Assembly: GCA_023664325.1 (NCBI GenBank)
Contig: JAMPFS010000008.1
Location: 10,890 to 74,889, forward strand
From: Clostridium sp.
GTDB lineage: Bacteria > Bacillota > Clostridia > Lachnospirales > Lachnospiraceae
Length of the DNA: 64,000 nucleotides
Direction of reading: 5' to 3'
Numbering within the stretch: position 1 is the first letter of the stretch; each line of letters begins with the position of its first letter. The position numbers and the translations under genes are program-made. The notes under the pieces were generated by a model. It did not search any database. It saw only the letters and a list, made by a program, of their open reading frames with translations, and was not told the DNA's origin. Positions 6,840-14,554 of the stretch are shown piece by piece.

Positions 6840-7655
6840 ATGAAAAAAATAGCAATACGAAAACATATGCCGGCGATTCTTACATACGCTGGTGTCTGTG
6901 GAGTTGTAGGAACTGCTGTTATGGCGGTAAAAGCAACGCCTAAAGCTCTTTCCTTAATCCAATTGGAAAAGGAACGCATAAATGCAGAGCTGTATAAAAC
7001 AGCAAAAGAAAATGGGAAGGAAGAATTTCCAAGAGTAGATAAGCTTACTCCAAAAGAAGTTATTGCCGTTGCATGGAAATGTTATATTCCTTCCATCATG
7101 TTTGGATTCTCAACCATTGCATGTATTATTAGCATTCATGCTTTGGATAAGAGAAATCAGGCATCACTGGCAAGTGCATATGCCATGTTGAATGAAACAT
7201 ACAAGCAGTATCGTAACGCAGCAAAAACGGTCTATGGGGAAGATGCCGATGCTAAAATCCAGGCTGAGATTGCAAAAGACACATTTATATCGGCTGATGG
7301 AATCGGAGTTTACTCTTCTGATTTAGACCCAAGCGAAAAAGTTCTCTGCTACGATTCGTATTCAAAAAGATATTTTGAATCGACTATGGCTGCGGTTCTG
7401 AATGCAGAGTACCACATCAATAGGAATCTTCAACTCCGTGGATACTCTACAATCAATGAATTTTACGAATTTTTAGGTATAGAGGGGCTTGAACTTGGCG
7501 ACGAAATTGCATGGGAATTGGATTCTCTCATGGACGGCGGTATCATGTGGCTTGATTTTGAAAATCATATGGCGGTTCTGGATGATGGATTAGAATGCTG
7601 CATTGTTTCGGCGGTCTGGTGTCCGGATAAATTCGACGGCGAACTTGATATTTAA
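6840..7655 (+). CDS. Phage membrane protein, DUF6353-like, paralogue 1
   Basis: The 271-residue product has an N-terminal hydrophobic segment (LTYAGVCGVVGTAVMAVKAT, about residues 14-33) and a second near residues 85-105 after AWKCYIPS, then a soluble C-terminal domain with KRYFESTM, INEFYEFLGI and GDEIAWELD. Two further genes in this window (9177 and 11241) share this plan, including the [AT]TPKAL/ATTK and IP/AP blocks. They are probably bitopic or hairpin membrane proteins made early in infection. Function is unknown. Confidence 0.65.
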   Translation: MKKIAIRKHMPAILTYAGVCGVVGTAVMAVKATPKALSLIQLEKERINAELYKTAKENGKEEFPRVDKLTPKEVIAVAWKCYIPSIMFGFSTIACIISIHALDKRNQASLASAYAMLNETYKQYRNAAKTVYGEDADAKIQAEIAKDTFISADGIGVYSSDLDPSEKVLCYDSYSKRYFESTMAAVLNAEYHINRNLQLRGYSTINEFYEFLGIEGLELGDEIAWELDSLMDGGIMWLDFENHMAVLDDGLECCIVSAVWCPDKFDGELDI

Positions 7656-7662
7656 GCAATTC

Positions 7663-7690
7663 CGCAAGTATTACAAAGACTGTTATGGAA
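7663..7690 (+). promoter_or_regulatory. Phage promoter-like motif, copy 4
   Basis: CGC at 7663, ACA at 7673 and TGTTAT at 7681, in the standard spacing. AAAGGAGG for the next ORF follows directly, giving a very short leader. Confidence 0.6.
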
Positions 7691-7706
7691 AGGAGGTAAT
7701 TGCCTT

Positions 7707-7868
7707 ATGAACAAAAATTTAATCAAAGGTCTTGGTATTTTAGCAACCGTGGTTGGATTCGCAGCGACATTTGTGAGCGACTGGGTTGCTGAGCAGAAAC
7801 TCGACGAAAAGATTAACGAAAAAGTAAACGAGGCTCTTGCTGAGAGAGAAAAAGAATCTGAGTCCTAA
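7707..7868 (+). CDS. 53-residue single-pass membrane protein
   Basis: ATG follows GAAAGGAGGTAATTGCCTT. A hydrophobic segment (LIKGLGILATVVGFAATFVS) is followed by a charged helix (EQKLDEKINEKVNEALAERE), probably a coiled coil. The stop codon lies inside the loop of an intrinsic terminator. Function unknown. Confidence 0.65.
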   Translation: MNKNLIKGLGILATVVGFAATFVSDWVAEQKLDEKINEKVNEALAEREKESES

Positions 7869-7888
7869 CACAAGGGCTCTTTTCTTTT
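7860..7888 (+). terminator. Intrinsic terminator overlapping a stop codon
   Basis: Stem GAGTCC/GGGCTC (one G-U), loop TAACACAA containing the TAA stop, then TTTTCTTTT and immediately GGAGG of the next gene. Confidence 0.75.
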
Positions 7889-7900
7889 GGAGGAAATGGT

Positions 7901-8242
7901 ATGGATATTAGAGCTATAAGCATTCTCCAAGAGTACATTGCTGATATGCCCGAACCAAGGAAAAAATGCAGAAGGCAGATTTTTTTGCAGGAAACTTATT
8001 CCAGATGGGCGGCAGAAGAAATTCTGAAATGTATTCAGGAGAACGAATCGAGGCCACCCGTTGCCGTGGTTGAAGAATTCAAGGATAGGATGAATAATTA
8101 TTCATTGATGAATCGGAATTCCAGTTATATTTTTTCTGTGGCCTATGACATAGCCATGGATATTCTGGATATTTTCCTTGCCATGAGTGACCCATATCTG
8201 GGTTATTTAAAAGAAGAATTTGCAAAAAGAGACAAAAATTGA
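7901..8242 (+). CDS. Soluble phage protein of unknown function
   Basis: The 113-residue helical product (MDIRAISILQEYIADMPEPR at the start) has no metal-binding or membrane motif. TTTTGGAGG lies 7 nt upstream. Its stop overlaps the leader of DGR target B. I do not recognise a family. Confidence 0.55.
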   Translation: MDIRAISILQEYIADMPEPRKKCRRQIFLQETYSRWAAEEILKCIQENESRPPVAVVEEFKDRMNNYSLMNRNSSYIFSVAYDIAMDILDIFLAMSDPYLGYLKEEFAKRDKN

Positions 8243-8256
8243 AAGGAGAAATGATT

Positions 8257-8811
8257 ATGAAACTGAAAGTGACAAGAAAGGTAGAATTTAAGACAGAGGA
8301 TATTTGTGTAGGAGACCGGATAACCGTAAAATTAAAAGGTTATGGAAAGTATACAGCGACGGCACAAAGAGTTACTGCTGACGGGGTCCTGTTTTTGTTT
8401 GATGATGTTATCGCACGGTCTGCAATGAATTCTTCAGATACAAATGAAGGCGGTTTTGACAAATCTAACATAGCACGTTGGCTGGATAACGTTCTGCTTC
8501 CTTCATTCCCTGCAAAACTGCGAAATAAAGTGAGAGAGATTACGCTTCCCACATACGGTGAGATTTTCGGGCATGACGATTTCTACGAGAACTTCGAGCC
8601 GGATGATGACGAGCAGTTTGAATCCATGAAGCGGCGTGGAAATAGGGTTTGTGACTTTAACGGTGACTGGTGTAGCTGGTGGCTCAGAAACGCAACCAAA
8701 AAGAAAGTGTCGTCGGCTTCCTTCGCCTATGTGCACTCCGATGGCACTACGTCCTACCTCCTCGCTACTTACTCTCTTGGGGTTCGTCCGGAGTTCTGGT
8801 TGGTTAGATAA
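8257..8811 (+). CDS. DGR variable protein B (DUF6273/C-type-lectin-like)
   Basis: AAAGGAG at 8242-8248 supports ATG 8257; the ATG at 8251 is too close and the TTG at 8239 precedes the site. The 184 residues parallel protein A: VGDRITVKLKGYGKYTATAQ, DTNEGGFDKSNIARWLDNVL, FGHDD and WWLRNATKKKVSSASFA. The VR is 8707-8791, followed by EFWLVR in both. There is no export signal. DNA just upstream of and after the VR is nearly identical to gene A, so the two arose by duplication and then diverged by mutagenic retrohoming. The ligand is unknown. Confidence 0.85.
   Translation: MKLKVTRKVEFKTEDICVGDRITVKLKGYGKYTATAQRVTADGVLFLFDDVIARSAMNSSDTNEGGFDKSNIARWLDNVLLPSFPAKLRNKVREITLPTYGEIFGHDDFYENFEPDDDEQFESMKRRGNRVCDFNGDWCSWWLRNATKKKVSSASFAYVHSDGTTSYLLATYSLGVRPEFWLVR
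8707..8791 (+). repeat. DGR variable repeat VR2
   Basis: Ungapped 85-bp alignment to the template 59751-59835. Sixteen of 24 template adenines are changed. Two non-adenine differences are seen (TCT to TCG, ACG to ACT), both silent at third positions. Confidence 0.95.
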
Positions 8812-8814
8812 TCT

Positions 8815-8831
8815 CCGCCCCTTGTGGGCGG
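8815..8831 (+). other. VR2 downstream hairpin
   Basis: CCGCCC-CTTGT-GGGCGG starts 24 nt after VR2. The stem differs from that after VR1 and VR3 but pairs perfectly, while loop CTTGT is unchanged, so the structure has been conserved by covariation. Confidence 0.8.
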
Positions 8832-8858
8832 TGTTTTATTTTTGAAAGGAGAAAACAC

Positions 8859-9140
8859 ATGGGCAAATTTGAACTTGGAAGAACTGTCGCAACGAAAGGC
8901 GTTTCCCGGAGAATGGAAGAACACCCTGATTTTCGATCATTTGTGAATGATTCAATTAACCGTTATTCCAAATGCGATTGGGGTGACACTTGCGATGAGG
9001 ATAAAGAAATAGCCAATCACGCAGTCGAGCATGACGAGCGAATCCTCGCCGTATATAAACACGACAAGTTTCCTGATATATGGATCATAACAGAATGGGA
9101 CAGATCCGTAACCACTGTTTTGTTCCCGGACGAATATTAA
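8859..9140 (+). CDS. Plasmid-related/phage conserved small protein
   Basis: The 93-residue product contains LGRTVATKGVSRRMEEHPDF, SKCDWGDTCDEDKEIAN and IWIITEWDRSVTTVLFPDEY, the signature of a small protein widespread on Firmicutes plasmids and phages and usually called plasmid-related protein. Function unknown. TTGAAAGGAGAAAA precedes the ATG. Confidence 0.65.
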   Translation: MGKFELGRTVATKGVSRRMEEHPDFRSFVNDSINRYSKCDWGDTCDEDKEIANHAVEHDERILAVYKHDKFPDIWIITEWDRSVTTVLFPDEY

Positions 9141-9176
9141 AGCTTTTAATAAAAAGTTTAAGGAAGGAGAAAAAAT

Positions 9177-9956
9177 GTGAAGAAATTTGATTTATCAAAA
9201 GCAGTTAAAAATGCAAAAACTTCGATGTCAAAACACAGCCCTGAAATTTTGACAGGCATTGGCATCGCAGGCATGATTGGAACAACCATAGTCGCAGTAA
9301 GGGCTACGCCTAAAGCTTTAAAACTTCTTGAAGCTGAAAAAGAATTGAAGCAAGAGAATGGAGAAGAACTATCCAAAGCCGATATTGTCAGGACGGCATG
9401 GAAATGTTATATTCCGGCAGCGGTAACGGGAACGGTCTCTATTGTTTGTCTTATAGGCGCAAGCTCGGTGAACCATAAACGAAATGCAGCATTAGTAACG
9501 GCGTATACGATATCCGAAACTGCCTTTTCTGAATACCGCGACAAAGTGATTGAATCCATAGGTGAAAAAAAGGAACGTGAAATCCGGGATGAGGTCGCAA
9601 AAGATAAAATTGCAAAAAATCCGGTTAAAAACTGTGAGGTGTTCGTTACGGAAAAAGGCAATACGCTTTGCTATGATGCTATTTCTGGAAGATATTTCCG
9701 TTCGGATATTGACAAGATAAAAAAATCTGAAAATGAGCTGAATCACCGATTGATAAGCGAGATGTATATTTCCCTAAATGAATTTTATTATGAGGTTGGT
9801 CTTCCGGCAACAAAAATGGGAGATGAGCTGGGATGGAATATTGACGGTGGATTGATAGGCCTTGATTTCAGCTCGCAGTTAGCTGAGGATGGAACGCCTT
9901 GCCTCGTCATCGACTATCGTATTGCACCCAGATATGAGTACGAAAAACTCATGTAA
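9177..9956 (+). CDS. Phage membrane protein, DUF6353-like, paralogue 2
   Basis: The GTG start at 9177 is required because the ATG at 9175 is followed at once by TGA in its own frame; AAGGAG is well spaced for either. The 259-residue product has two hydrophobic stretches (GIGIAGMIGTTIVAVRATPK and, near residue 85, GTVSIVCLIGASS) and a C-terminal domain with GRYFRSDI, LNEFYYEVGL and MGDELGWN, matching paralogue 1. Together with target gene B it mirrors the target A-paralogue 1 arrangement, suggesting segmental duplication. Confidence 0.65.
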   Translation: MKKFDLSKAVKNAKTSMSKHSPEILTGIGIAGMIGTTIVAVRATPKALKLLEAEKELKQENGEELSKADIVRTAWKCYIPAAVTGTVSIVCLIGASSVNHKRNAALVTAYTISETAFSEYRDKVIESIGEKKEREIRDEVAKDKIAKNPVKNCEVFVTEKGNTLCYDAISGRYFRSDIDKIKKSENELNHRLISEMYISLNEFYYEVGLPATKMGDELGWNIDGGLIGLDFSSQLAEDGTPCLVIDYRIAPRYEYEKLM

Positions 9957-9958
9957 TC

Positions 9959-9985
9959 CGCGAAAATTACAACGCATTTAATGAA
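9959..9985 (+). promoter_or_regulatory. Phage promoter-like motif, copy 5
   Basis: CGCG at 9959, ACA at 9969 and TTTAAT at 9977, then GAA, in the standard spacing. Confidence 0.65.
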
Positions 9986-10031
9986 GAGAAACTCATTAAA
10001 AAATAACCATATTTGAAAGGAGATTACTATT

Positions 10032-10295
10032 ATGGACGAGAAGGATTTAATGATGGAAGAGGTTGTTGAAGATGCAGCAGAGGAGATTGCAAAGGTTAAA
10101 ACTGGCATGAGCACTCCTATGGCAATGCTTATCGGAAGCGGTTTAACACTGGCGGCTATCGTCGGTTATAAGCAGCTTAAGAAAATCATCGCCAAAAAGA
10201 GGGCTATGGAGCAGGAAGAACCGGTTGTGGTTGACAGCGTGGCAACGGAAGTAGAAACCGAATCCGAGGAAGAGGAAGAAGATTCCGAAAAGTAA
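10032..10295 (+). CDS. Small acidic single-pass membrane protein
   Basis: The 87-residue product has one hydrophobic segment (TPMAMLIGSGLTLAAIVGYK, residues 28-47), a basic stop-transfer stretch (KKIIAKKRA) and a strongly acidic C-terminal tail. AAAGGAGA lies upstream. The orientation is probably N-out or N-in with a cytoplasmic tail. Function unknown. Confidence 0.6.
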   Translation: MDEKDLMMEEVVEDAAEEIAKVKTGMSTPMAMLIGSGLTLAAIVGYKQLKKIIAKKRAMEQEEPVVVDSVATEVETESEEEEEDSEK

Positions 10296-10328
10296 AATTG
10301 AATACGGTACATGATGTTTTCGGGGATG

Positions 10329-10369
10329 GTGTCTTATACAAGGCACTTTCCCTTTTTCTTTTGTGCCTT
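10329..10369 (+). terminator. Terminator or attenuator with alternative pairing
   Basis: GTGTC (10329-10333) pairs with GGCAC (10342-10346) before a CT/T-rich tract, forming a weak terminator. The segment AAGGCAC (10340-10346) can instead pair with GTGCCTT (10363-10369), just upstream of the next ribosome site. The two structures exclude each other, as in attenuators. Confidence 0.4.
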
Positions 10370-10387
10370 ATCGGAAAGGAGGTATTT

Positions 10388-10579
10388 ATGAATCGGTATG
10401 ATTATGAGGGACCGGTTATGGAATTTGACAGGTGCGTTTCAAATAACTGGAAAGGAACCACATTTGCGCCGACTGAGAAAAAAGCAAAGAGCAATCTGGC
10501 TTATCAGTACAAAAAGAAGCATGGTAAAATCGCATCCACAAAAATATCGCTTCCCGGTAAGGTTCGATTGGTTGGATGA
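10388..10579 (+). CDS. Small basic phage protein
   Basis: ATG 10388 follows GGAAAGGAGGTATTT. The 63 residues (start MNRYDYEGPVMEFDRCVSNN) end in a basic stretch rich in Lys (KKHGKIASTKISLPGK). Nucleic-acid binding is possible but not shown. Confidence 0.6.
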   Translation: MNRYDYEGPVMEFDRCVSNNWKGTTFAPTEKKAKSNLAYQYKKKHGKIASTKISLPGKVRLVG

Positions 10580-10605
10580 ATCAAAAATTGAAAGGGGAAA
10601 AAGAA

Positions 10606-11214
10606 GTGGAAAATATGGAGGATTATAAATCTAATTCGCACGCTTCCAAAGAAAAGGAGAAAAACCGCGAAGAAAAGAAAGTTGAAAAAATAATCAGCGG
10701 AAATGCCAAAGCCAAGAAAAAAAGCGAGTTCAGCAAATTCGCTGACGTATTTGTTTCGGAAGATGCAGGAAATGTAAAATCGTATATTTTGATGGATGTC
10801 CTTGTACCTGCGGTTAAGAAAGCGATATCAGACATTGTTACAAATGGTATTGATATGCTTCTTTACGGCGAAACAGGCGTCCATAAAAGAAACGGGGCGT
10901 CTTCCAAAGTATCATATAGAAGCTATTATGACCGCTCCAATCGCAGCTCGTCGAGTTCAAGAACCAGAAGCGGGTATAGTTACGACGACATAATTCTTGA
11001 CAACCGTGGTGAAGCGGAAGAAGTCCTGTCGAGAATGGATGAAATTGTTGCTACATACGGAACGGTCAGTGTCGCTGATTTGTACGATTTGGTGGGTATC
11101 ACTGGAGCATATACGGATAATAAGTACGGCTGGACTGATATTCGTAATGCTTCGGTCGTAAGAGTAAGAGACGGTTACATGATTAAATTACCAAGGGCGC
11201 TGCCTTTGAACTAA
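10606..11214 (+). CDS. Conserved Clostridia phage protein
   Basis: The GTG start at 10606 has AAAGGGGA 7 nt upstream (ATG at 10615 is an alternative). The 202-residue product has a highly charged N-terminus rich in K and E, a middle helical block (SYILMDVLVPAVKKAISDIV), a Ser/Arg-rich linker (RSNRSSSSSRTRSGY) and a C-terminal fold with YGTVSVADLYDLVGI. This pattern recurs in phages and integrative elements of Clostridia, but no function is assigned. Confidence 0.6.
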   Translation: MENMEDYKSNSHASKEKEKNREEKKVEKIISGNAKAKKKSEFSKFADVFVSEDAGNVKSYILMDVLVPAVKKAISDIVTNGIDMLLYGETGVHKRNGASSKVSYRSYYDRSNRSSSSSRTRSGYSYDDIILDNRGEAEEVLSRMDEIVATYGTVSVADLYDLVGITGAYTDNKYGWTDIRNASVVRVRDGYMIKLPRALPLN

Positions 11215-11240
11215 AAATATGTTAAGGAGGATTTTTAACG

Positions 11241-12179
11241 ATGAAAAAAGAAGAAATGTTAAAAAAAGTAAGCGGGGTTATCAATAAAGCCGGTTTTGGA
11301 ATAAAAAAGCATAGCCCTGAAATATTGGTTGTTGCGGGTGTTATTGGAACGGTAGCCAGCGCGGTTATGGCCTGCCGTGCAACAACGAAGATAGGAGAAA
11401 TCCTTGATGAATCTAATGAGACGCTGGATGCAATCCACAAGTATTCGGAAAATCCCGAAACAGTTCCGAAAACAAAGAATTATTCTCCGGATGATGTAAA
11501 GAAGGATCTTGCTATTACTTATGTGCAGACCGGATTAAAAATAGCAAAGCTGTATGCGCCTTCCGTTGTTCTGGGCAGTTTGTCAATTTCAGCAATGCTG
11601 GTATCAAACAACATTCTCAGGAAGAGAAACGTGGCGCTTGCAGCCGCATATGCAACTGTGGATAAAGGCTTTAAAGAATATCGTGAGCGTGTAGTTGAAA
11701 GGTTCGGAGAAGCTGTTGACCATGAGCTGAGATACAATGTCAAGGCAAAGGAAATCGAGGAGACGGTTGTTGACGAGAAAGGAAAAGAGAAGAAAGTCAA
11801 AAAGAAAGTGGATGTTGCAAACATCAATGAGTACAGCGACTATGCCAGATGGTTTGACAGCAGCAACCCGAATTGGGAGGAAACACCGGATTATAATCTC
11901 ATGTTCTTGAAAGCCCAGCAGAAGTTTGCAAACGATAAACTTATTGCAGAGGGACGCCTGTTCCTGAACGATGTTTATGAAGCTCTCGGCATCCCGAAAA
12001 CAAAAGCCGGGCAGATTGTTGGATGGGTTTATGATCCGTCAAATCCTGACATTGACAGCCTTGTTGATTTCGGCATATTTGACTGCTATAAGGAAAACGC
12101 ACGGAATTTTGTCAACGGCATTGAGCCGGCGATTCTTCTGGATTTCAACTGTGACGGAAATGTGTGGGATTCAATGTGA
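11241..12179 (+). CDS. Phage membrane protein, DUF6353-like, paralogue 3
   Basis: The longest copy (312 residues). It has the first hydrophobic segment VAGVIGTVASAVMACRATTK, the second around LYAPSVVLGSLSISAMLVS, and the soluble domain with FLNDVYEALGIPKTKAGQIV. An extra charged insert (KEIEETVVDEKGKEKKVKKK) separates the two parts. AAGGAGG precedes the ATG. It completes a three-copy family in 5.4 kb. Confidence 0.65.
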   Translation: MKKEEMLKKVSGVINKAGFGIKKHSPEILVVAGVIGTVASAVMACRATTKIGEILDESNETLDAIHKYSENPETVPKTKNYSPDDVKKDLAITYVQTGLKIAKLYAPSVVLGSLSISAMLVSNNILRKRNVALAAAYATVDKGFKEYRERVVERFGEAVDHELRYNVKAKEIEETVVDEKGKEKKVKKKVDVANINEYSDYARWFDSSNPNWEETPDYNLMFLKAQQKFANDKLIAEGRLFLNDVYEALGIPKTKAGQIVGWVYDPSNPDIDSLVDFGIFDCYKENARNFVNGIEPAILLDFNCDGNVWDSM

Positions 12180-12274
12180 ATGCAGGATATTAACTGGCCG
12201 GGAACTGGGGATTACCGGGTAGACATTTTCGATTATCCTCAGTTCTTTCCGGATTATTGAAAGGAGAAAATAAG

Positions 12275-12403
12275 ATGGATGAAGAAAAGAAGTATAAAGC
12301 ATTAGGGTATAAATTTGGTGTGATATTTTTGTCTATAGTATTCGCCTGTTTTGCAGCCGTTGTTATCGCTGTGACTTTGAAATTTATACTCTGGCTTTTC
12401 TGA
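12275..12403 (+). CDS. 42-residue membrane protein
   Basis: GAAAGGAGAAA precedes the ATG. After a charged start (MDEEKKYKALGYK) most of the chain is one hydrophobic helix (IVFACFAAVVIAVTLKFIL). No family recognised. Confidence 0.55.
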   Translation: MDEEKKYKALGYKFGVIFLSIVFACFAAVVIAVTLKFILWLF

Positions 12404-12416
12404 AAGGAGTGGTCAG

Positions 12417-12710
12417 ATGGCAAAGAATATTACATACGCTGTAACAGCGTTCCTTGTGATTCTGTTTGTAATGGCGCCATGTACGGGTTTTGGCGTTTCA
12501 ACATCCGCTGAGCCTGTTATCGGGCATGGACTTTCGGCGGATGTTCCTATGATTGCCACAACCGAATCACCGACTGCCATTCCCATGAAAACTGTAAAAC
12601 CGCAAAAGGTTACAAAGAAACCAGCATATTTTACAAAGGTTAAGGATGGAAAAATTACAACGTCTTCCTTAAAAAGCATCTGTGGGTATGTTGGTAAAAA
12701 GTTTTCATAG
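12417..12710 (+). pseudogene. N-terminal part of a decayed secreted transglycosylase
   Basis: The 97-residue reading frame begins with a signal-peptide-like segment (MAKNITYAVTAFLVILFVMA), then a Pro/Thr/Lys-rich linker and SSLKSICGYVGKKFS, the usual entry into a soluble lytic transglycosylase domain. The frame stops there. The rest of such a domain continues in another frame at 12718-12948, but the section with the catalytic Glu is absent. A deletion with frame change is inferred. Confidence 0.5.
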
Positions 12711-12717
12711 GGAGAGA

Positions 12718-12948
12718 ATGGAAAAGCTGAACATAACGGATATTTATGAGCCATACAGCAATATTTTGTTGTGCGCTGACTTCATTGCAGAATTAAAATC
12801 CAGCAAATATGGCGGGGATATATATTTTGTATTGATGGCTTATAACATGGGGCTGAGCGGAGCAACAAAGCATTATGAAGATGGAAGGATATCGGAATAT
12901 GCTTACAAAGTCATGGATAAATATGAAAAATTGAAAGGAGACGATTAG
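12718..12948 (+). pseudogene. C-terminal half of the same transglycosylase-like domain
   Basis: The product reads MEKLNITDIYEPYSNILLCA and continues to YFVLMAYNMGLSGATKHYED, the C-terminal part of lytic transglycosylase (SLT) domains, where an N-x-G-like block follows a helix. The upstream catalytic helix with its essential Glu is missing. GGGAGAG lies 4 nt before the ATG, so the fragment may still be translated. Confidence 0.5.
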
Positions 12949-12949
12949 T

Positions 12950-13051
12950 ATGGGTAACAATTCTATTTTATTATCATATTCATTAGCGGCACTGGCAGGT
13001 ATCTTCTTTATCAAGGGACTCGCCATCCTGTCTGTTGGAAGGGGGAATTAA
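12950..13051 (+). CDS. 33-residue membrane peptide
   Basis: AAAGGAG precedes the ATG by about 10 nt. The peptide is almost wholly hydrophobic (ILLSYSLAALAGIFFIKGLA). It sits in a series of tightly packed small membrane-protein genes. No family recognised. Confidence 0.45.
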   Translation: MGNNSILLSYSLAALAGIFFIKGLAILSVGRGN

Positions 13052-13052
13052 G

Positions 13053-13214
13053 ATGGAGAATTTTGAGGCTTTTATTGCCATGCTTGATTATTCCCTCGAC
13101 ACCAAAAGGAAACGGCATATCGCAGGAGGAATATTTTTAAGTATTTCGCTGCTTTTTGGCGGCTTTGCGTTTACCGCAATGACTTTGAAACAGGAGGAAA
13201 ATAAAGATGAGTAA
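13053..13214 (+). CDS. 53-residue single-pass membrane protein
   Basis: It starts one base after the previous stop, with GGAAGGGGG upstream. A hydrophilic N-terminus with a basic cluster (DTKRKRH) is followed by a membrane helix (GIFLSISLLFGGFAFTAMTL). The end overlaps the next gene by 8 bp. Confidence 0.5.
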   Translation: MENFEAFIAMLDYSLDTKRKRHIAGGIFLSISLLFGGFAFTAMTLKQEENKDE

Positions 13215-13794
13215 GATAGGAAGTTTGTTTATATTTGCTGCCGGGGCTGCTTTTGGTTCGTTTGCTACATGGAAATTGCTGAAAGATAAATACGAACAGA
13301 TTGCGCAGGATGAGATTGATTCGGTAAAAGAAGTGTTTGCTAAGAAAGAGGGTTCCGATAACGAGGAATCCACTCTGGCAGAGGAAAGCGAATACAATGA
13401 GAAGCCGAACATCATTGAATATGCGGCAAAATTGCAGGAAAACGGATACACGAATTATTCGGATTCCGAAAACAAAGAAAGCGTACATAAGGAGGATGGC
13501 AACGCCGTGGAGAAACCATATGTAATCTCGCCGGATGAGTTTGGCGAGTTCGGGGAATATGATACGGTCAGTTTGACATATTATGCTGACCGGGTGCTGG
13601 CTGATGATAACGATGATGTTATTGAAGATGTGGATGATATTGTCGGGACTGAGTCGCTGACTCACTTTGGTGAGTATGAGGATGATTCTGTATTTGTCAG
13701 AAATGACAAGATGAAGTGTGATTTCGAGATTCTTCTCGACCAGAGAAATTTCTCAGATGTCCGGGCAGGTAACCAACATCCTATGGAGGAATAA
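13207..13794 (+). CDS. Membrane-anchored acidic phage protein
   Basis: The 195-residue product has one N-terminal hydrophobic segment (IGSLFIFAAGAAFGSFATWK), a long acidic linker and a conserved-looking C-terminal block (FGEYDTVSLTYYADRVLADD, HFGEYEDDSVFVRNDKMKCD). This C-terminal pattern is common in Clostridia phages and integrative elements. Function unknown. CAGGAGG lies upstream of the ATG. Confidence 0.6.
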   Translation: MSKIGSLFIFAAGAAFGSFATWKLLKDKYEQIAQDEIDSVKEVFAKKEGSDNEESTLAEESEYNEKPNIIEYAAKLQENGYTNYSDSENKESVHKEDGNAVEKPYVISPDEFGEFGEYDTVSLTYYADRVLADDNDDVIEDVDDIVGTESLTHFGEYEDDSVFVRNDKMKCDFEILLDQRNFSDVRAGNQHPMEE

Positions 13795-14336
13795 TGGGTA
13801 GAGACGAGATAATCAACGAATATTTTGAATGGATATGTGGATGGGTATGCGACAGTAAATACTCCAAACGTGTATCCTATCGGAAATTATTGATGTGTCT
13901 GCACAACATTGAATTTACATATTTGATTCCCGAAGACGGAAATAGGGCGATTGACGGCTGTGATTTAAGACAGCGGTTTTCTGATGAAAACGGTTTCAGT
14001 GGTTCGTTAGACGGTGTTCTGGATGGTCCATGCAGCGTTCTGGAAATGATGATTGCTTTATGCATCCGCTGTGAAGAACAAATCATGGATGATCCAGACA
14101 TCGGGAATCGCACAGGGCAATGGTTCTGGGACATGATTGTAAGTCTTGGAGTGGGTTCAATGACGGATAGCCGTTTTGATAAGGATTTTGTCATGGAGCG
14201 GATACAATGTTTTCTAAATCGTGATTATCAAAAAGATGGTTCAGGAGGGCTATTCACTATAAAAAGATGCAGGCGAGATTTAAGGAATGTCGAGATATGG
14301 TATCAAATGTGCTGGTATCTTGACAGTGTTTTGTAG
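13794..14336 (+). CDS. Phage protein of unknown function
   Basis: Translation is coupled to the previous gene through an ATAATG overlap. The 180-residue soluble product is rich in W and C (YFEWICGWVCDSKYSKRVSY) and contains GDGxRAIDG-like and MIALCIRCEEQIMDD blocks. The pattern recurs in Firmicutes phages but has no assigned role. Confidence 0.55.
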   Translation: MGRDEIINEYFEWICGWVCDSKYSKRVSYRKLLMCLHNIEFTYLIPEDGNRAIDGCDLRQRFSDENGFSGSLDGVLDGPCSVLEMMIALCIRCEEQIMDDPDIGNRTGQWFWDMIVSLGVGSMTDSRFDKDFVMERIQCFLNRDYQKDGSGGLFTIKRCRRDLRNVEIWYQMCWYLDSVL

Positions 14337-14350
14337 GAGGTAAAGATAAA

Positions 14351-14554
14351 ATGTCTAATATGGGCATTTTTCAACTGTTTAAGAAAATGTTTCCAGAGTT
14401 TGCTGCGGACGCCAAGGCGTGGTATCCAAGCAATGTGCAGAAAAATTCTATCCGCATCTGCATGACGTCTGGGCAGGAACTGATATTTACATATAACAGC
14501 CAAAACAGTTGGGAATTGAAAACCAAGTTATTAAGAACAGGAGGCAAAAAATAA
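14351..14554 (+). CDS. Small phage protein
   Basis: The 67-residue product (start MSNMGIFQLFKKMFPEFAAD) is preceded by GTAGGAGGTAAA. It contains an amphipathic helix and a short beta region (IRICMTSGQELIFTYNS). Its last base is the first base of the next start codon. Confidence 0.5.
   Translation: MSNMGIFQLFKKMFPEFAADAKAWYPSNVQKNSIRICMTSGQELIFTYNSQNSWELKTKLLRTGGKK

Noticed and set aside
12190..12274. Possible extra promoter-motif copy before the 42-residue gene
   Set aside because: GATTATTGAA is present, but CGC and ACA are not at the required spacing.
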